NCBI RefSeq assembly: GCF_002814095.1
Contig: NZ_CP021913.1
Span: forward strand, 1,116,001-1,180,000
Reading direction: 5' to 3'
DNA: 64,000 nucleotides
From: Sagittula sp. P11
GTDB taxonomy: Bacteria > Pseudomonadota > Alphaproteobacteria > Rhodobacterales > Rhodobacteraceae
The position numbers were made by a program, and so were the translations under genes. A model generated the notes under the pieces. It made no database searches. It was not told where the DNA came from and saw only the letters and a program-made list of their open reading frames with translations. Positions 1 to 8,345 of this stretch are shown piece after piece (the first letter of the stretch is position 1; each line of letters starts with the position of its first letter).

Positions 1-336
1 CCGATCAGCTCCATCGATGCGCTGGGGGATGCGCTATACCGGGTCCATGTCACCGACATCATGATCAACCCGCCGGTGCTGGCCACGACCTCGTATATCG
101 ACACCGGCTGCCTGACGGACATCAACGCCCGCGCGTGGAGCTATGCCACCCCCGGCTACGGACATGACGCGGACTGGTGGGCACGATTCGCGTATCGGTT
201 GTGCCTGAACGACTACGACGGCTGGTTGTCCCTCGTTCACCAGGACCAGGTGCTCTCTCCCAGGGCCGCACTCGAGAAATCGATCAGCGTCATGCGCCGG
301 GCGCTGCCCGGACCGCTTTGCGCGACACGGACCTGA
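1..336 (+). CDS. Sugar phosphate isomerase/epimerase, C-terminal part (cut by window start)
   Basis: Only the last 111 codons are present; the frame is open from base 1 and ends in TGA at 334-336. The visible part reads like the end of a TIM-barrel AP-endonuclease-2/xylose-isomerase-like sugar phosphate isomerase. It has a strand ending in HVTDI, then a segment GYGHDADWW, then NDYDGWLSLVHQD, which matches the family pattern of a Gly-Tyr-Asp-Gly turn followed by a strand with the conserved Glu/His region. It lies on the same strand as a sugar ABC importer and sugar dehydrogenases, so a role in the same sugar pathway is likely. The substrate cannot be told from this fragment. Confidence 0.6.
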   Translation, partial: PISSIDALGDALYRVHVTDIMINPPVLATTSYIDTGCLTDINARAWSYATPGYGHDADWWARFAYRLCLNDYDGWLSLVHQDQVLSPRAALEKSISVMRRALPGPLCATRT

Positions 337-494
337 CGGCCGGCGCGCCTCGGGGCAGACCGTGAATGCCCGTCAGTGCGGGCGGGTGTCTCGGGGCGCC
401 TGTCTGCCCAGATGCCCCCGGCAATAGGCGCTCTGGCCAGCGCTAACATTTCCCGAAGAATTTTCTTGTCAGGTCAGGTCCGCCGTGCCAACGA

Positions 495-504
495 TGGTAT
501 ACCA
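495..504. promoter_or_regulatory. Candidate GntR-family operator TGGTATACCA
   Basis: A perfect 10-base palindrome, TGGTATACCA, lies 214 bases before the ATPase start. The core NGTATACN is the shape bound by FadR/FCD-type GntR regulators of sugar-acid and sugar catabolism (UxuR/ExuR-like sites). It is flanked by a second pair of arms, CGTGCC (484-489) and GGCACG (515-520). No GntR gene is visible in the window; it could lie to the left. Assignment is by motif shape only. Confidence 0.45.
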
Positions 505-570
505 AAGCCGCAGCGGCACGAAGACCCGCGCAAAATCAGCGGCACTTGGAAGGGAGGAAGACGGACGAAA

Positions 571-587
571 CGACAGCGCCGCTGTCG
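571..587. repeat. 17-base palindrome in operon leader
   Basis: CGACAGCG and CGCTGTCG flank one central C. As RNA this gives a 6-base stem with a 5-base loop followed by CTTTTCC. It could be an operator or a weak attenuator/terminator in the leader of the operon at 718. Function unknown. Confidence 0.4.
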
Positions 588-717
588 CTTTTCCGCACGT
601 CGAACGGATCGTTCCCTCCCTGTTCTGAAACGGCGGCGCGCCATACGCCGCTGACGACAAACAAAGCCCGCACCCGGCACGTCAGAGGCCGGGGCGGACA
701 GGGAGGACCAGACCGAC

Positions 718-1458
718 ATGAGCCTTATCGAATTGAAAGGCATCACCAAAAGCTTCGGCGCCATCCATGCGCTGAACGGGATCGACCTGACGATTCAGCC
801 CGGCGAGGCCGTGGGTCTCATGGGCGACAACGGCGCCGGCAAGTCGACCCTGATGAAGATCATCGCCGGCAACTTCTCTCCGACGGCGGGCAAGATCCTG
901 ATCGAGGGCAAGCCCGTGCACATGACAAGGCCGATCGAGGCCCGGGAAAACGGGATCGAGATCGTCTACCAGGACCTCGCGCTCTGCGACAACCTCACGG
1001 CGGCGGCGAACGTGTTCCTCGGGCGGGAAATCTCGACCGGGGTCTGGCCCTTCCGCAAGCTCGATTACCAGGCCATGTATGCCAAGGCGGGCGAACTCTT
1101 CGGCGAGCTGAAGTCCGAGACCCGCCCCCGCGACCTGGTCAAGCAGATGTCGGGCGGCCAGCGGCAGGCGGTGGCCATCGCCCGCACGCGGCTGTCGGAC
1201 CCGAAGCTGGTGCTGATGGACGAACCGACCGCCGCGATCTCTGTCCGGCAGGTGAAAGAGGTTCTGGCCCTCATCAAGCGACTGAAGGACACCGGCCACG
1301 CCGTGATCCTCGTCAGCCACCGGATGCCGGACGTTTTCGATGTCTGCGACCGCGTGGCCGTCCTGCGCCGCGGCACAAAGGTGGCCGACAAGCGCATCAC
1401 AGACACGACCCCCGAAGAGGTCACCGGACTCATCATCGGAGCGATCGAGGCAGCATGA
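718..1458 (+). CDS. Sugar ABC transporter ATP-binding protein
   Basis: A 246-residue ATPase of the carbohydrate (CUT2) class that drives sugar import at the inner membrane. Visible motifs: Walker A GDNGAGKST near residue 37, Q-loop in VYQDLAL, signature SGGQRQ near residue 145, Walker B LVLMDEPTAA, and the H-loop VSHRM. It has only one ABC domain, whereas many CUT2 ATPases (RbsA, XylG) have two; the single-domain layout resembles FrcA-type fructose systems. Start chosen at ATG 718, preceded by GGGAGGA with good spacing. The stop overlaps the permease start (ATGA), so the two are translationally coupled. The sugar is not determined. Confidence 0.88.
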   Translation: MSLIELKGITKSFGAIHALNGIDLTIQPGEAVGLMGDNGAGKSTLMKIIAGNFSPTAGKILIEGKPVHMTRPIEARENGIEIVYQDLALCDNLTAAANVFLGREISTGVWPFRKLDYQAMYAKAGELFGELKSETRPRDLVKQMSGGQRQAVAIARTRLSDPKLVLMDEPTAAISVRQVKEVLALIKRLKDTGHAVILVSHRMPDVFDVCDRVAVLRRGTKVADKRITDTTPEEVTGLIIGAIEAA

Positions 1459-2504
1459 CCGACACCACCCCCACCGAAGAACACGCCAAGACGGCGCAGC
1501 AACCTGTCGACCACGCGGCGATCGACGACAGCATAACGTCCCGGCAGGAAGTCACGGGGATCGGCGCGATCATCCGCACCCAGCCCTTCTGGGTCTTTGT
1601 CGCAATCCTGTTCATCGCGCTGGTCATGAGCTTTGTCTCGGACGCCTTCATGACCGAACGCAACATGTTCAACATCACCCGCAACATGGCCTACTTCGGG
1701 ATCATGGCACTGGGCATGTCGGCGGTTATCTGTACTGCCGGGATCGATCTGTCGGTCGGCTCGTTGCTGGGGCTGTGCGGCATCAACCTCGCGCTGGTGC
1801 TGCAGGCCGGTTGGGGAGTGGAGGTCGGCTTCATTGCCTGCATGCTGACTGCCGCCATAGTGGGCTTCATCAACGGCGTGCTGATCGCATACGTGAGGCT
1901 TGCACCCTTTGTCGTCACGCTGGGGATGCTGGCTATGGCACGATCCGTCGCGATGGTCGTGTCCAACAACAAGATGATCTACGAATTCGGCCCCGACCAG
2001 GAGATCTTCGAGTGGATCGGCGGCGGCGACATTCTGGGCGTCCCGAATGTCGTCTGGGTACTCATCATCATGACGCTGCTGTTCCTGTGGGTCTGGCGCT
2101 TCACACAATGGGGCCGCTGGGTCATCGCCATCGGCGGCAACGCCCACGCGGCGAAGCTGGCCGGTATCCCGGTCGAGCGTGTGATCGTGTCGGTCTACAT
2201 GGTGTGCTCCATGTGCACCGGCATCGCAGCGTTCATGTTCATCGGCTACACCGGCTCGGCCACCAACGCGATGGGCGTCACCTACGAACTGAACGTCATC
2301 GCGGCCACCGTCATCGGCGGCGCGAACCTGATGGGCGGCGTGGTTTATGCGCTTGGCGCGCCCATCGGGGCCGCGCTGGTCGAACTGATCCGGAACTCTC
2401 TGCTGCTCGCCGGGATACCCGCGCTGTGGCAGCAGTTCTTTGTCGGTCTGTTCCTCATCCTCGCGGTGCTTCTGGAACAGATCCGCAATCGCGGGGGCAA
2501 ATAA
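1455..2504 (+). CDS. Sugar ABC transporter permease
   Basis: A 349-residue polytopic inner-membrane protein of the branched-chain/ribose permease type (BPD_transp_2), forming the channel of the CUT2 importer. After a hydrophilic N-terminus of about 45 residues there are some 8-10 hydrophobic segments. The conserved CTAGIDLSVGS segment typical of RbsC/XylH-like permeases is present, as is a late GGANLMGGV segment. The ATG at 1455 overlaps the ATPase stop by 4 bases. The binding-protein gene follows after 38 bases. Family is clear; substrate is not. Confidence 0.88.
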   Translation: MTDTTPTEEHAKTAQQPVDHAAIDDSITSRQEVTGIGAIIRTQPFWVFVAILFIALVMSFVSDAFMTERNMFNITRNMAYFGIMALGMSAVICTAGIDLSVGSLLGLCGINLALVLQAGWGVEVGFIACMLTAAIVGFINGVLIAYVRLAPFVVTLGMLAMARSVAMVVSNNKMIYEFGPDQEIFEWIGGGDILGVPNVVWVLIIMTLLFLWVWRFTQWGRWVIAIGGNAHAAKLAGIPVERVIVSVYMVCSMCTGIAAFMFIGYTGSATNAMGVTYELNVIAATVIGGANLMGGVVYALGAPIGAALVELIRNSLLLAGIPALWQQFFVGLFLILAVLLEQIRNRGGK

Positions 2505-2542
2505 CCCCCGGACTTTCATGCTAAATCAGGGAGGATATACGC

Positions 2543-3535
2543 ATGAAGAAACTACTGACGGCCACGGCCCTGCTGGGCGCACTCGCGGCTCCGGCCTTTG
2601 CCGAAAGCCACGGCGGCTACACCTTCGCCCTTGTACCCAAGGCGATGAACAACCCGTTTTTCGACCTCGCCCGCGACGGCTGCTACAAGGCTCAGGAAGA
2701 GATCGAGGGTGTGACTTGCGAATACATCGGGCCCGGTGAACACACCGAGCTGGAGCAGATCCAGATCGTGCAGGACCTCATCACCAAGGGTGTGGACGGC
2801 ATCGCGGTATCGCCCTCGAACGCGCCCGCCATGGCCAAGACCCTGCAGGAGGCCGAAGCCGCAGGCATCCCGGTCATCACTTGGGACGCGGACCTCTTGG
2901 AGGACGACAAGGGGCTGCGCGCGGCCTTCGTCGGCACCAACAACTACGACATCGGCGTCGAACTGGCCAAGCTGGTTCAGGCACGTCATCCCGACGGCGG
3001 CACAATCTGCCTGCAGACCGGCGGTGCCGCGGCGGCCAACCACAACGAGCGCCTGAAGGGTGCGCGTGACACGCTGGCCGGCGAGGACATGGGCGAAGCG
3101 CCGGGCAGCATGCTGGACGGCCAGGGCGGCTGGACCGAGATCTCGGGCTGCCCGCTGATCACCAACGACGACGGCAACGTCGCCGTGCAGGGCATGACCG
3201 ACATCCTTGCGGCCAACCCCGACCTGACCGCGTTCCTGTCGACCGGCGCCTTCACCCAGTGGTTCGACAACGCTTATCGCGGCGCGGCCGAGCCCTACAA
3301 GGACAAGATGGCCTCCGGCGACCTGACCATCGTCGTGGCGGACACCCTGCCGATGCAGGTTGCGCAGACCAAGGACGGTCTGGGCAACGGTCTGGTCGGT
3401 CAGCGTCCGTTCGAGATGGGCTACCTCGCCATGCAGATGCTCAAGGACCTGAAGGAAGGCGGCTCGCTCGAGGATCCGACCTACACCGGTCTCGACGTCT
3501 GCACGAACGAGAACATCGACACCTGCGTCGAATAA
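2543..3535 (+). CDS. Periplasmic sugar-binding protein
   Basis: A 330-residue type I periplasmic binding protein that captures the sugar for the upstream importer. It has a signal peptide (MKKLLTATALLGALAAPAFA, cleavage after residue 20), a first strand FALVPKAMNNPFF typical of ribose/xylose-binding proteins, then GVDGIAVSPSNAPAM and GIPVITWDADL in the usual order. Four Cys residues near the end and middle may form disulfides. Start has a strong site (GGGAGGA). A strong hairpin terminator follows immediately, so this message is probably made in excess over the enzymes downstream. Confidence 0.88.
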   Translation: MKKLLTATALLGALAAPAFAESHGGYTFALVPKAMNNPFFDLARDGCYKAQEEIEGVTCEYIGPGEHTELEQIQIVQDLITKGVDGIAVSPSNAPAMAKTLQEAEAAGIPVITWDADLLEDDKGLRAAFVGTNNYDIGVELAKLVQARHPDGGTICLQTGGAAAANHNERLKGARDTLAGEDMGEAPGSMLDGQGGWTEISGCPLITNDDGNVAVQGMTDILAANPDLTAFLSTGAFTQWFDNAYRGAAEPYKDKMASGDLTIVVADTLPMQVAQTKDGLGNGLVGQRPFEMGYLAMQMLKDLKEGGSLEDPTYTGLDVCTNENIDTCVE

Positions 3536-3556
3536 GACGATACAGGCAGCAACAGG

Positions 3557-3591
3557 CGGTGGCGCGCATTCCGCGCCACCGTTCTTCTTTT
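3557..3591 (+). terminator. Intra-operon rho-independent terminator
   Basis: A perfect 10-base stem, CGGTGGCGCG (3557-3566) with CGCGCCACCG (3572-3581), has a 5-base loop and is followed by TTCTTCTTTT. It sits 21 bases after the binding-protein stop and 20 bases before the next gene. Partial read-through would give more binding protein than catabolic enzyme. Confidence 0.85.
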
Positions 3592-3611
3592 GAAAGACAC
3601 CCGGACCAAGC

Positions 3612-4691
3612 ATGACAGAGACCCGTTACGCCGTGATCGGCGCTGGCTGGATCAGCCAGATCGCCTTCCTGCCCGCCGTGCACCAGACCGGTAATTCACG
3701 GGTCACGGCCCTTGTCACCGGCAATCCGGAGCGCGCCCGCGAACTGGCCGATTTCCACGGCATTCCCGACGTGATCTCTTACGACGAACTGGACGGCTAT
3801 CTCGCGTCGGGACATGCGGACGCCGTCTATATCGCGACGCCGAACAGCAGCCACGCCGACTTTGCCATCCGCGCCGCGCGGGCCGGGTGCCATGCGCTGG
3901 TCGAGAAACCGCTGGCGATCACGGTGGACGAGTGCGACGCGATGATCACGGCGCACGCCGAGGCAGGCACGTACCTGATGACCGCCTACCGCCTGCACCA
4001 CGATCCCGGCACCATCGACATGCTGGACCGTATCAGAGGTGGCGAGATCGGGGAGCCGCGGCTCTTCTCCTCCGTCTTCGGCTTCCAGATCGACGCGGGC
4101 AACCACCGCCTGAAGGGCGGGCACTGGGGCGGGCCCTTGCAGGACCTGGGCGTCTACTGCCTGAACGCCGCGCGCCATGTCTTTCAGTCCGAACCCGTCG
4201 AGGTTACCGCGATGTTCGGCCATGGCGACAACGACCCGCGCTTTGCCGAAACGCACGAGACGGTCGCCGTCACCCTGCGCTTCCCCGGCGACCGGCTGGC
4301 GCAGTTCATGGCGAGCTTCGGCACCGACGCGCGCGACATGATGCAGGTGCTTGGGACCAAGGGGACGCTGACTGCCGACCCGGGCTACAAGTTCGAGCAC
4401 GAGCTGCACCTGACCCGGCACGCCGATGAAGAGGTCCTCGAACAGGTCCGCACCGCGGAGAACGACGACTTCGGCGCGATGATCGCCTATTTCTCCGACT
4501 GCATCCAGACGGGCACGCCGCCGCAGAACGACGGGGCGGAAGGGCGCGCCGACGTGGTCATCATGCGCGCCATCGAGGAGGCGGCGCAGACCGGGCAGCC
4601 GCAGCGCATCGACCTGCCGCCCCGCCCCGGCCACCCCGACGCGACCACGCTGCGCCGCGTGCCGCGCACCGACAGGAGGCTCGTGTTCTGA
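3612..4691 (+). CDS. Gfo/Idh/MocA-family oxidoreductase
   Basis: A 359-residue NAD(P)-dependent sugar dehydrogenase-type protein. The N-terminal Rossmann fold shows VIGAGWISQIAF (residues 7-18), then YIATPNSSHADFA and the conserved VEKPLA motif of this family near residue 97. The C-terminal alpha/beta domain has LQDLGVYCLNAAR. The family covers glucose-fructose, inositol and many other sugar/sugar-alcohol oxidoreductases, so the substrate is open. Its stop overlaps the next start by one base (TGATG), linking it to the lactonase-type gene. It probably oxidises the sugar, or an intermediate, brought in by the importer. Confidence 0.8.
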   Translation: MTETRYAVIGAGWISQIAFLPAVHQTGNSRVTALVTGNPERARELADFHGIPDVISYDELDGYLASGHADAVYIATPNSSHADFAIRAARAGCHALVEKPLAITVDECDAMITAHAEAGTYLMTAYRLHHDPGTIDMLDRIRGGEIGEPRLFSSVFGFQIDAGNHRLKGGHWGGPLQDLGVYCLNAARHVFQSEPVEVTAMFGHGDNDPRFAETHETVAVTLRFPGDRLAQFMASFGTDARDMMQVLGTKGTLTADPGYKFEHELHLTRHADEEVLEQVRTAENDDFGAMIAYFSDCIQTGTPPQNDGAEGRADVVIMRAIEEAAQTGQPQRIDLPPRPGHPDATTLRRVPRTDRRLVF

Positions 4692-5533
4692 TGACCGTGA
4701 CCGTCGACGCCCACCATCACTTCTGGCACCCCGCACGCGGCGACTACGGCTGGATGCCGGAGGACGATCCGGTGCTGTCCCGGCCCTACGGTCCCGCCGA
4801 TCTCGCCCTCGGTCTGGCGAAGACCGGTGTCGCGCAGACCGTCCTCGTGCAGGCCGCACCCACGACGGAAGAGACTGAGTACCTGTTGGGCATCGCCGAT
4901 GCGACACCGCATGTGGCGGGTGTCGTCGGCTGGATCGACTTCGAGGACCCCGCGCAGGCGCGCACCCTCGAACGACTCGCGCAGCATCCGAAGTTCAAGG
5001 GCGTGCGCCCGATGATCCAGGACCTGCCCGATGACGACTGGATGTTGCGGGACGACGTGCAATGGGCCTACGCCGCGCTTGTCGACCTCGACCTGACGTT
5101 CGACTGCCTGGGCTTCCCGCGCCACATGCCGAACTTCCGCCGCCTGCTGGATCGCTACCCGGACCTGCGCGCGGTGCTGGACCATTGCCTGAAACCGCAG
5201 CTCCGCGCCCATACGCACGAAGCCCACGCCGAATGGTGCGAAGGCATGTCGAACCTCGCGCAGACGCAGGCCTTCCTTAAGCTCTCCGGCCTCGTGACGG
5301 AGGCCGACACCGACTGGTCGGCAGAGGCCTTGCGCCCCTACACGGACCATGCGCTTTCCGTCTTTGGCGCAGAGCGCACGATGTGGGGCAGCGACTGGCC
5401 CGTCCTGCGGCTGCGCGCCGAATACGAAGACTGGCACGCCCTCGCCCACACCCTGACCGACCATCTGGACGCCGCCGCAAAACATGCGATTTTCGGCGCT
5501 ACCGCGACACGCTTCTACCGACTGGAGACCTGA
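4691..5533 (+). CDS. Amidohydrolase family 2, probable sugar lactonase
   Basis: A 280-residue cytoplasmic TIM-barrel hydrolase of the Amidohydro_2 group that includes L-fuconolactonase and L-rhamnonolactonase. Motifs: DAHHHFW at residues 6-12 (metal ligands), the family-typical YGWMPEDDPVL, then LDHCLKP in the barrel and GSDWPVL near the end with the last metal-binding Asp. The start overlaps the dehydrogenase stop, and the aldo/keto reductase follows after 2 bases. Between two sugar dehydrogenases a lactonase is the expected activity, opening the aldonolactone they form. Fucono- versus rhamnono- or another lactone is not resolved. Confidence 0.78.
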   Translation: MTVTVDAHHHFWHPARGDYGWMPEDDPVLSRPYGPADLALGLAKTGVAQTVLVQAAPTTEETEYLLGIADATPHVAGVVGWIDFEDPAQARTLERLAQHPKFKGVRPMIQDLPDDDWMLRDDVQWAYAALVDLDLTFDCLGFPRHMPNFRRLLDRYPDLRAVLDHCLKPQLRAHTHEAHAEWCEGMSNLAQTQAFLKLSGLVTEADTDWSAEALRPYTDHALSVFGAERTMWGSDWPVLRLRAEYEDWHALAHTLTDHLDAAAKHAIFGATATRFYRLET

Positions 5534-5535
5534 CC

Positions 5536-6504
5536 ATGTCCATGCCCCGATACAAACTGGGCCGCACCGACCTCGAAGTGACCGAGGTGTGCTTCGGCGC
5601 CAGCGCGCTTGGCGATATGCCCGACACCTACGGCTATTCCGTCTCCGAGGACCGCGCGCGCGACACCATCAACGCCATCTTCGATTCGGAGGTCAACGTC
5701 CTCGACACCTCGCGCAACTACGGCTTTGGCCGCTCCGAGGAGCGGATCGGCAAGGTCATCAAGGAACGCGGCGGTCTGCCCGAAGGGTTCGTCCTGTCCA
5801 CCAAGCTGGACCGCGACATGGAGACGAGGCGCTTCGACGCCGCCCGCGTCCGCCAGTCGGTGGAGGAAAGCCTGAAGGCGCTGAACCTCGACACCATCCC
5901 GCTGTTGCACCTGCACGACCCGGAGCACGCGCGCGACCTGAATGAGATCACCCGGGAAGGCGGCGCGCTGGACGAACTGTTCAAGCTGAAGGAAGAGGGC
6001 ATCGCGCAGGCCGTGGGTCTTGCCATGGGGCGCATCGACATCATGTTCCCGATGCTGCGCGACCGGCCCTTCGACGCGCTGATCTCGCACAACCGGTTCA
6101 CCCTGCTCAACCGGGCGGCCGCGCAGATGTTCGACTATGCCTACGACAATGACATCGCGATCCTGAACGCCGCCCCCTTCGCCGGTGGCGTGCTGGCCAA
6201 GGGCGCGGCCGAGATGCCGCAGATCACCTACCAGGAGGCGACGGACGAGGCGCTTCAGCCGGTCCGTGCCATCGAGGCGATCTGCGCAAACCACGGCATC
6301 GCACCGGGCGCCGCCGCCCTGGGCTTCTCTCTGCGCGATCCGCGGATCACCTCGACGCTCATCGGCGTGTCGAAGCCGGAGCGCGTGCAGCAGACGCTCG
6401 ACTGGGCCGCCACGAAGATCCCGGCAGAGGTCTGGGACGAGCTGGACGCCCTGCCCTTCGACGCCGACGACCCCGAAGCGAACCGCGTCTACCGGCCCGG
6501 CTGA
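5536..6504 (+). CDS. Aldo/keto reductase, D-threo-aldose (L-fucose) 1-dehydrogenase-like
   Basis: A 322-residue NAD(P)-dependent aldo/keto reductase. The usual catalytic tetrad can be read as Asp57, Tyr62 (in VLDTSRNYG), Lys90 (STKLD) and His127 (LLHLHDPEH). The GFGRSEERIG segment and the overall pattern match the D-threo-aldose 1-dehydrogenase (L-fucose dehydrogenase) branch rather than classic aldose reductases. Start ATG 5536 is 2 bases past the lactonase stop, with GGAG upstream; a second ATG at 5542 is less well placed. With the lactonase it would convert a free aldose to aldonate via the lactone. The substrate is inferred from family and context only. Confidence 0.75.
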   Translation: MSMPRYKLGRTDLEVTEVCFGASALGDMPDTYGYSVSEDRARDTINAIFDSEVNVLDTSRNYGFGRSEERIGKVIKERGGLPEGFVLSTKLDRDMETRRFDAARVRQSVEESLKALNLDTIPLLHLHDPEHARDLNEITREGGALDELFKLKEEGIAQAVGLAMGRIDIMFPMLRDRPFDALISHNRFTLLNRAAAQMFDYAYDNDIAILNAAPFAGGVLAKGAAEMPQITYQEATDEALQPVRAIEAICANHGIAPGAAALGFSLRDPRITSTLIGVSKPERVQQTLDWAATKIPAEVWDELDALPFDADDPEANRVYRPG

Positions 6505-6522
6505 GACGACGTGGCCCCTGCC

Positions 6523-7317
6523 CTATGCGTTGGCGAACCAGTCGAGTTCGCCATCGTAGGCAAAGGGAATCTGGTGGATGACCACGTCGTCGCCCCGGAT
6601 CAGGACAACGCGATAGGACGGGTCAAGCGGGCCGATGGCCGTCCGTGCCGCCGGAGACAGGTTCGGGATGCGCTGCATCATCGTGGAGGGCACGCCGGAA
6701 AAGGCGATGCCCCCCATGGTCCCGCAGAGCGACGCGTGCACATGCCCGAAGAACAGATGTGCCACCTTTGCCGCGTTGGCTTTCAGAAGGTCGCGCAAGG
6801 GGCCCTGGTCCGCGTCTCGCAATGAGTCCGAATCCGCCGACGGATCGCCCGTGTGCAGCGGGTTGTGATGAAAGAACAGGAAGGCGCGGTCGCAGCCTTC
6901 CAACTGCGCGGTCAGCCAGCGCAGACGATCTGGGCCGAAAGACCCGTCGTCCCGGCCCTTCTCCACCGTGTCGCAGAAAATGAACCGGCCTTCCCGGAAA
7001 TCCGCCGAGTGGTTGACGTAACCCTCCGCGTCTCTCGGATGATCCCGGAAGACCTTGAAGAACACGTCCCTGTCGTCATGGTTGCCGACCATCAGGCGCA
7101 CCGGCATCGGCAGCATTGTCAGTGCCTGCTGAAGCCGGGCATATGCCTCGCGTTCGGCATACTCGGTCAGGTCGCCGCTGATCACCACAAGCGCTGCGTC
7201 TCGATGGTGTTCGGCGATATGGCCGAAGGCGCGGGCCAGACGGTCGTAAGGGTCGAGGCCGCAGCTCGTCATGCCCGGCGGGCCGAGATGGATATCGGAC
7301 AGATGAATGACCTTCAT
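6523..7317 (-). CDS. Calcineurin-like metallophosphoesterase (CpdA-like)
   Basis: A 264-residue cytoplasmic metallophosphoesterase of the cyclic-AMP phosphodiesterase (CpdA) type. The dinuclear-metal motifs appear in order: HLSDIHLG (residues 4-11), VISGDLTEYAE, MVGNHDDR, FFHHNP and FFGHVHAS. Start is set at MKVIHL (ATG 7317) because a good GGAG site precedes it; the longer frame to 7386 adds a non-conserved tail. It converges with the aldo/keto reductase (18 bases apart) and diverges from the amino-acid binding protein. cAMP is the best guess as substrate, but related enzymes act on other phosphodiesters. Confidence 0.75.
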   Translation of the reverse strand: MKVIHLSDIHLGPPGMTSCGLDPYDRLARAFGHIAEHHRDAALVVISGDLTEYAEREAYARLQQALTMLPMPVRLMVGNHDDRDVFFKVFRDHPRDAEGYVNHSADFREGRFIFCDTVEKGRDDGSFGPDRLRWLTAQLEGCDRAFLFFHHNPLHTGDPSADSDSLRDADQGPLRDLLKANAAKVAHLFFGHVHASLCGTMGGIAFSGVPSTMMQRIPNLSPAARTAIGPLDPSYRVVLIRGDDVVIHQIPFAYDGELDWFANA

Positions 7318-7527
7318 GAAAATCTCCGGGCCTGAATGCGCTGGCGTCGATGGTTCAAGCCAGACACGCGCCGCCGCAGCCGTCAAGCCTCCGCGGGTTC
7401 CAAACCGCTGGCCATGCTGCCAAAACCGTCAGCCCTGCCCCGCCTGAACGCGCCGCGGAGGACAAAATTGACAAGGCAGGGCAACCGGCGGAAGCTGCCG
7501 GACAAAATCCAACCGGGAGTCCCAGAC

Positions 7528-8343
7528 ATGAAACTCGTCACGACCACCGCGCTCGCGCTTTGCCTTGCCGGCGCGGCCCTTGCGCAGAACGACTGCGCCG
7601 CCGGCAAGACCCTGAAGGACGGCACCCTGACCATCGCCACCGGCAACCCGGCCTTCTACCCCTGGGTTCTGGACGACAAACCGGAATCGGGTCAGGGCTA
7701 CGAGGCCGCCGTCGCCTACGCCGTGGCCGCCAAGATGGGGTTCGAGCCCGATGCTGTGGAATGGGTCCGGTCCTCTTTCGACCAGGCGATCCAGCCGGGC
7801 GAAAAGGACTTCGACTTCAATCTCCAGCAGTTCTCCATCACGCCAGAGCGTGAGGAGGTCGTCGATTTCTCGATCCCCTACTACAGCTCCGCCATGGCCG
7901 TGCTGACGACAGACCGCGTGGTCGAGGGCGGCGCCACCGCCACGATGGACTCGCTCAAGGGGCTGGTGTGGGGCGCCGATGCCAACACCACCGCCGTGCC
8001 GATGCTGCAGGACCTGATCGGCCCGTCGAAGGACCCGATGCTCTATAACGACAACGTCGACGTGACCGCAGCGATGCAGGCGGGCCAGATCGACGCGGCG
8101 CTCTTCGATCTGCCGACCGCGCTCTACCTGTCGGCGGTCGTGGTCGAGGGCGGCACAATCCTCGGCCAGTTTCCCGCCGACCGGACGGAGAACCCGGACC
8201 AGTTCGGCCTCCTGATGCCGAACGAAAGCCCGCTCAAGGAATGCGTCGACGCCGCCCTGCAGGAGCTGATCGACGCGGGCACGCTGGCCGAGATCGAGAA
8301 GAGCTGGCTGGAAGAGACCACCGGCGTCCCGGTGATCGAGTAA
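7528..8343 (+). CDS. Polar amino-acid ABC transporter substrate-binding protein
   Basis: A 271-residue periplasmic binding protein of the SBP_bac_3 family. It starts with a signal peptide (MKLVTTTALALCLAGAALAQ), then LTIATGNPAFYPWVLDD, the type II fold opening with the ligand pocket, a QFSITPEREEVVDFSIPYY segment typical of the family, and a late DAGTLAEIEKSW tail. ATG 7528 has GGGAG eight bases upstream. Its permease and ATPase lie at 9697-11234, separated by an opposite-strand aminotransferase gene, so the transporter is encoded in two transcription units. An upstream TTGACA at 7468-7473 could be a -35, but I see no clear -10. Confidence 0.85.
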   Translation: MKLVTTTALALCLAGAALAQNDCAAGKTLKDGTLTIATGNPAFYPWVLDDKPESGQGYEAAVAYAVAAKMGFEPDAVEWVRSSFDQAIQPGEKDFDFNLQQFSITPEREEVVDFSIPYYSSAMAVLTTDRVVEGGATATMDSLKGLVWGADANTTAVPMLQDLIGPSKDPMLYNDNVDVTAAMQAGQIDAALFDLPTALYLSAVVVEGGTILGQFPADRTENPDQFGLLMPNESPLKECVDAALQELIDAGTLAEIEKSWLEETTGVPVIE

Positions 8344-8345
8344 CC

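Larger units (their letters stand above)
337..717. other. Intergenic region upstream of the sugar ABC operon
   Basis: This 381-base stretch has no convincing gene; short open frames here lack codon bias and ribosome sites. It holds two pairing blocks just after the upstream stop: GGGCAGAC (353-360) with GTCTGCCC (402-409), enclosing GCCCG/CGGGC (368-383), which could fold as a weak terminator. Further on are a perfect 10-base palindrome (495-504) and a 17-base palindrome (571-587), both listed separately. It is probably the regulatory region of the operon starting at 718, with a long leader. Confidence 0.6.
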
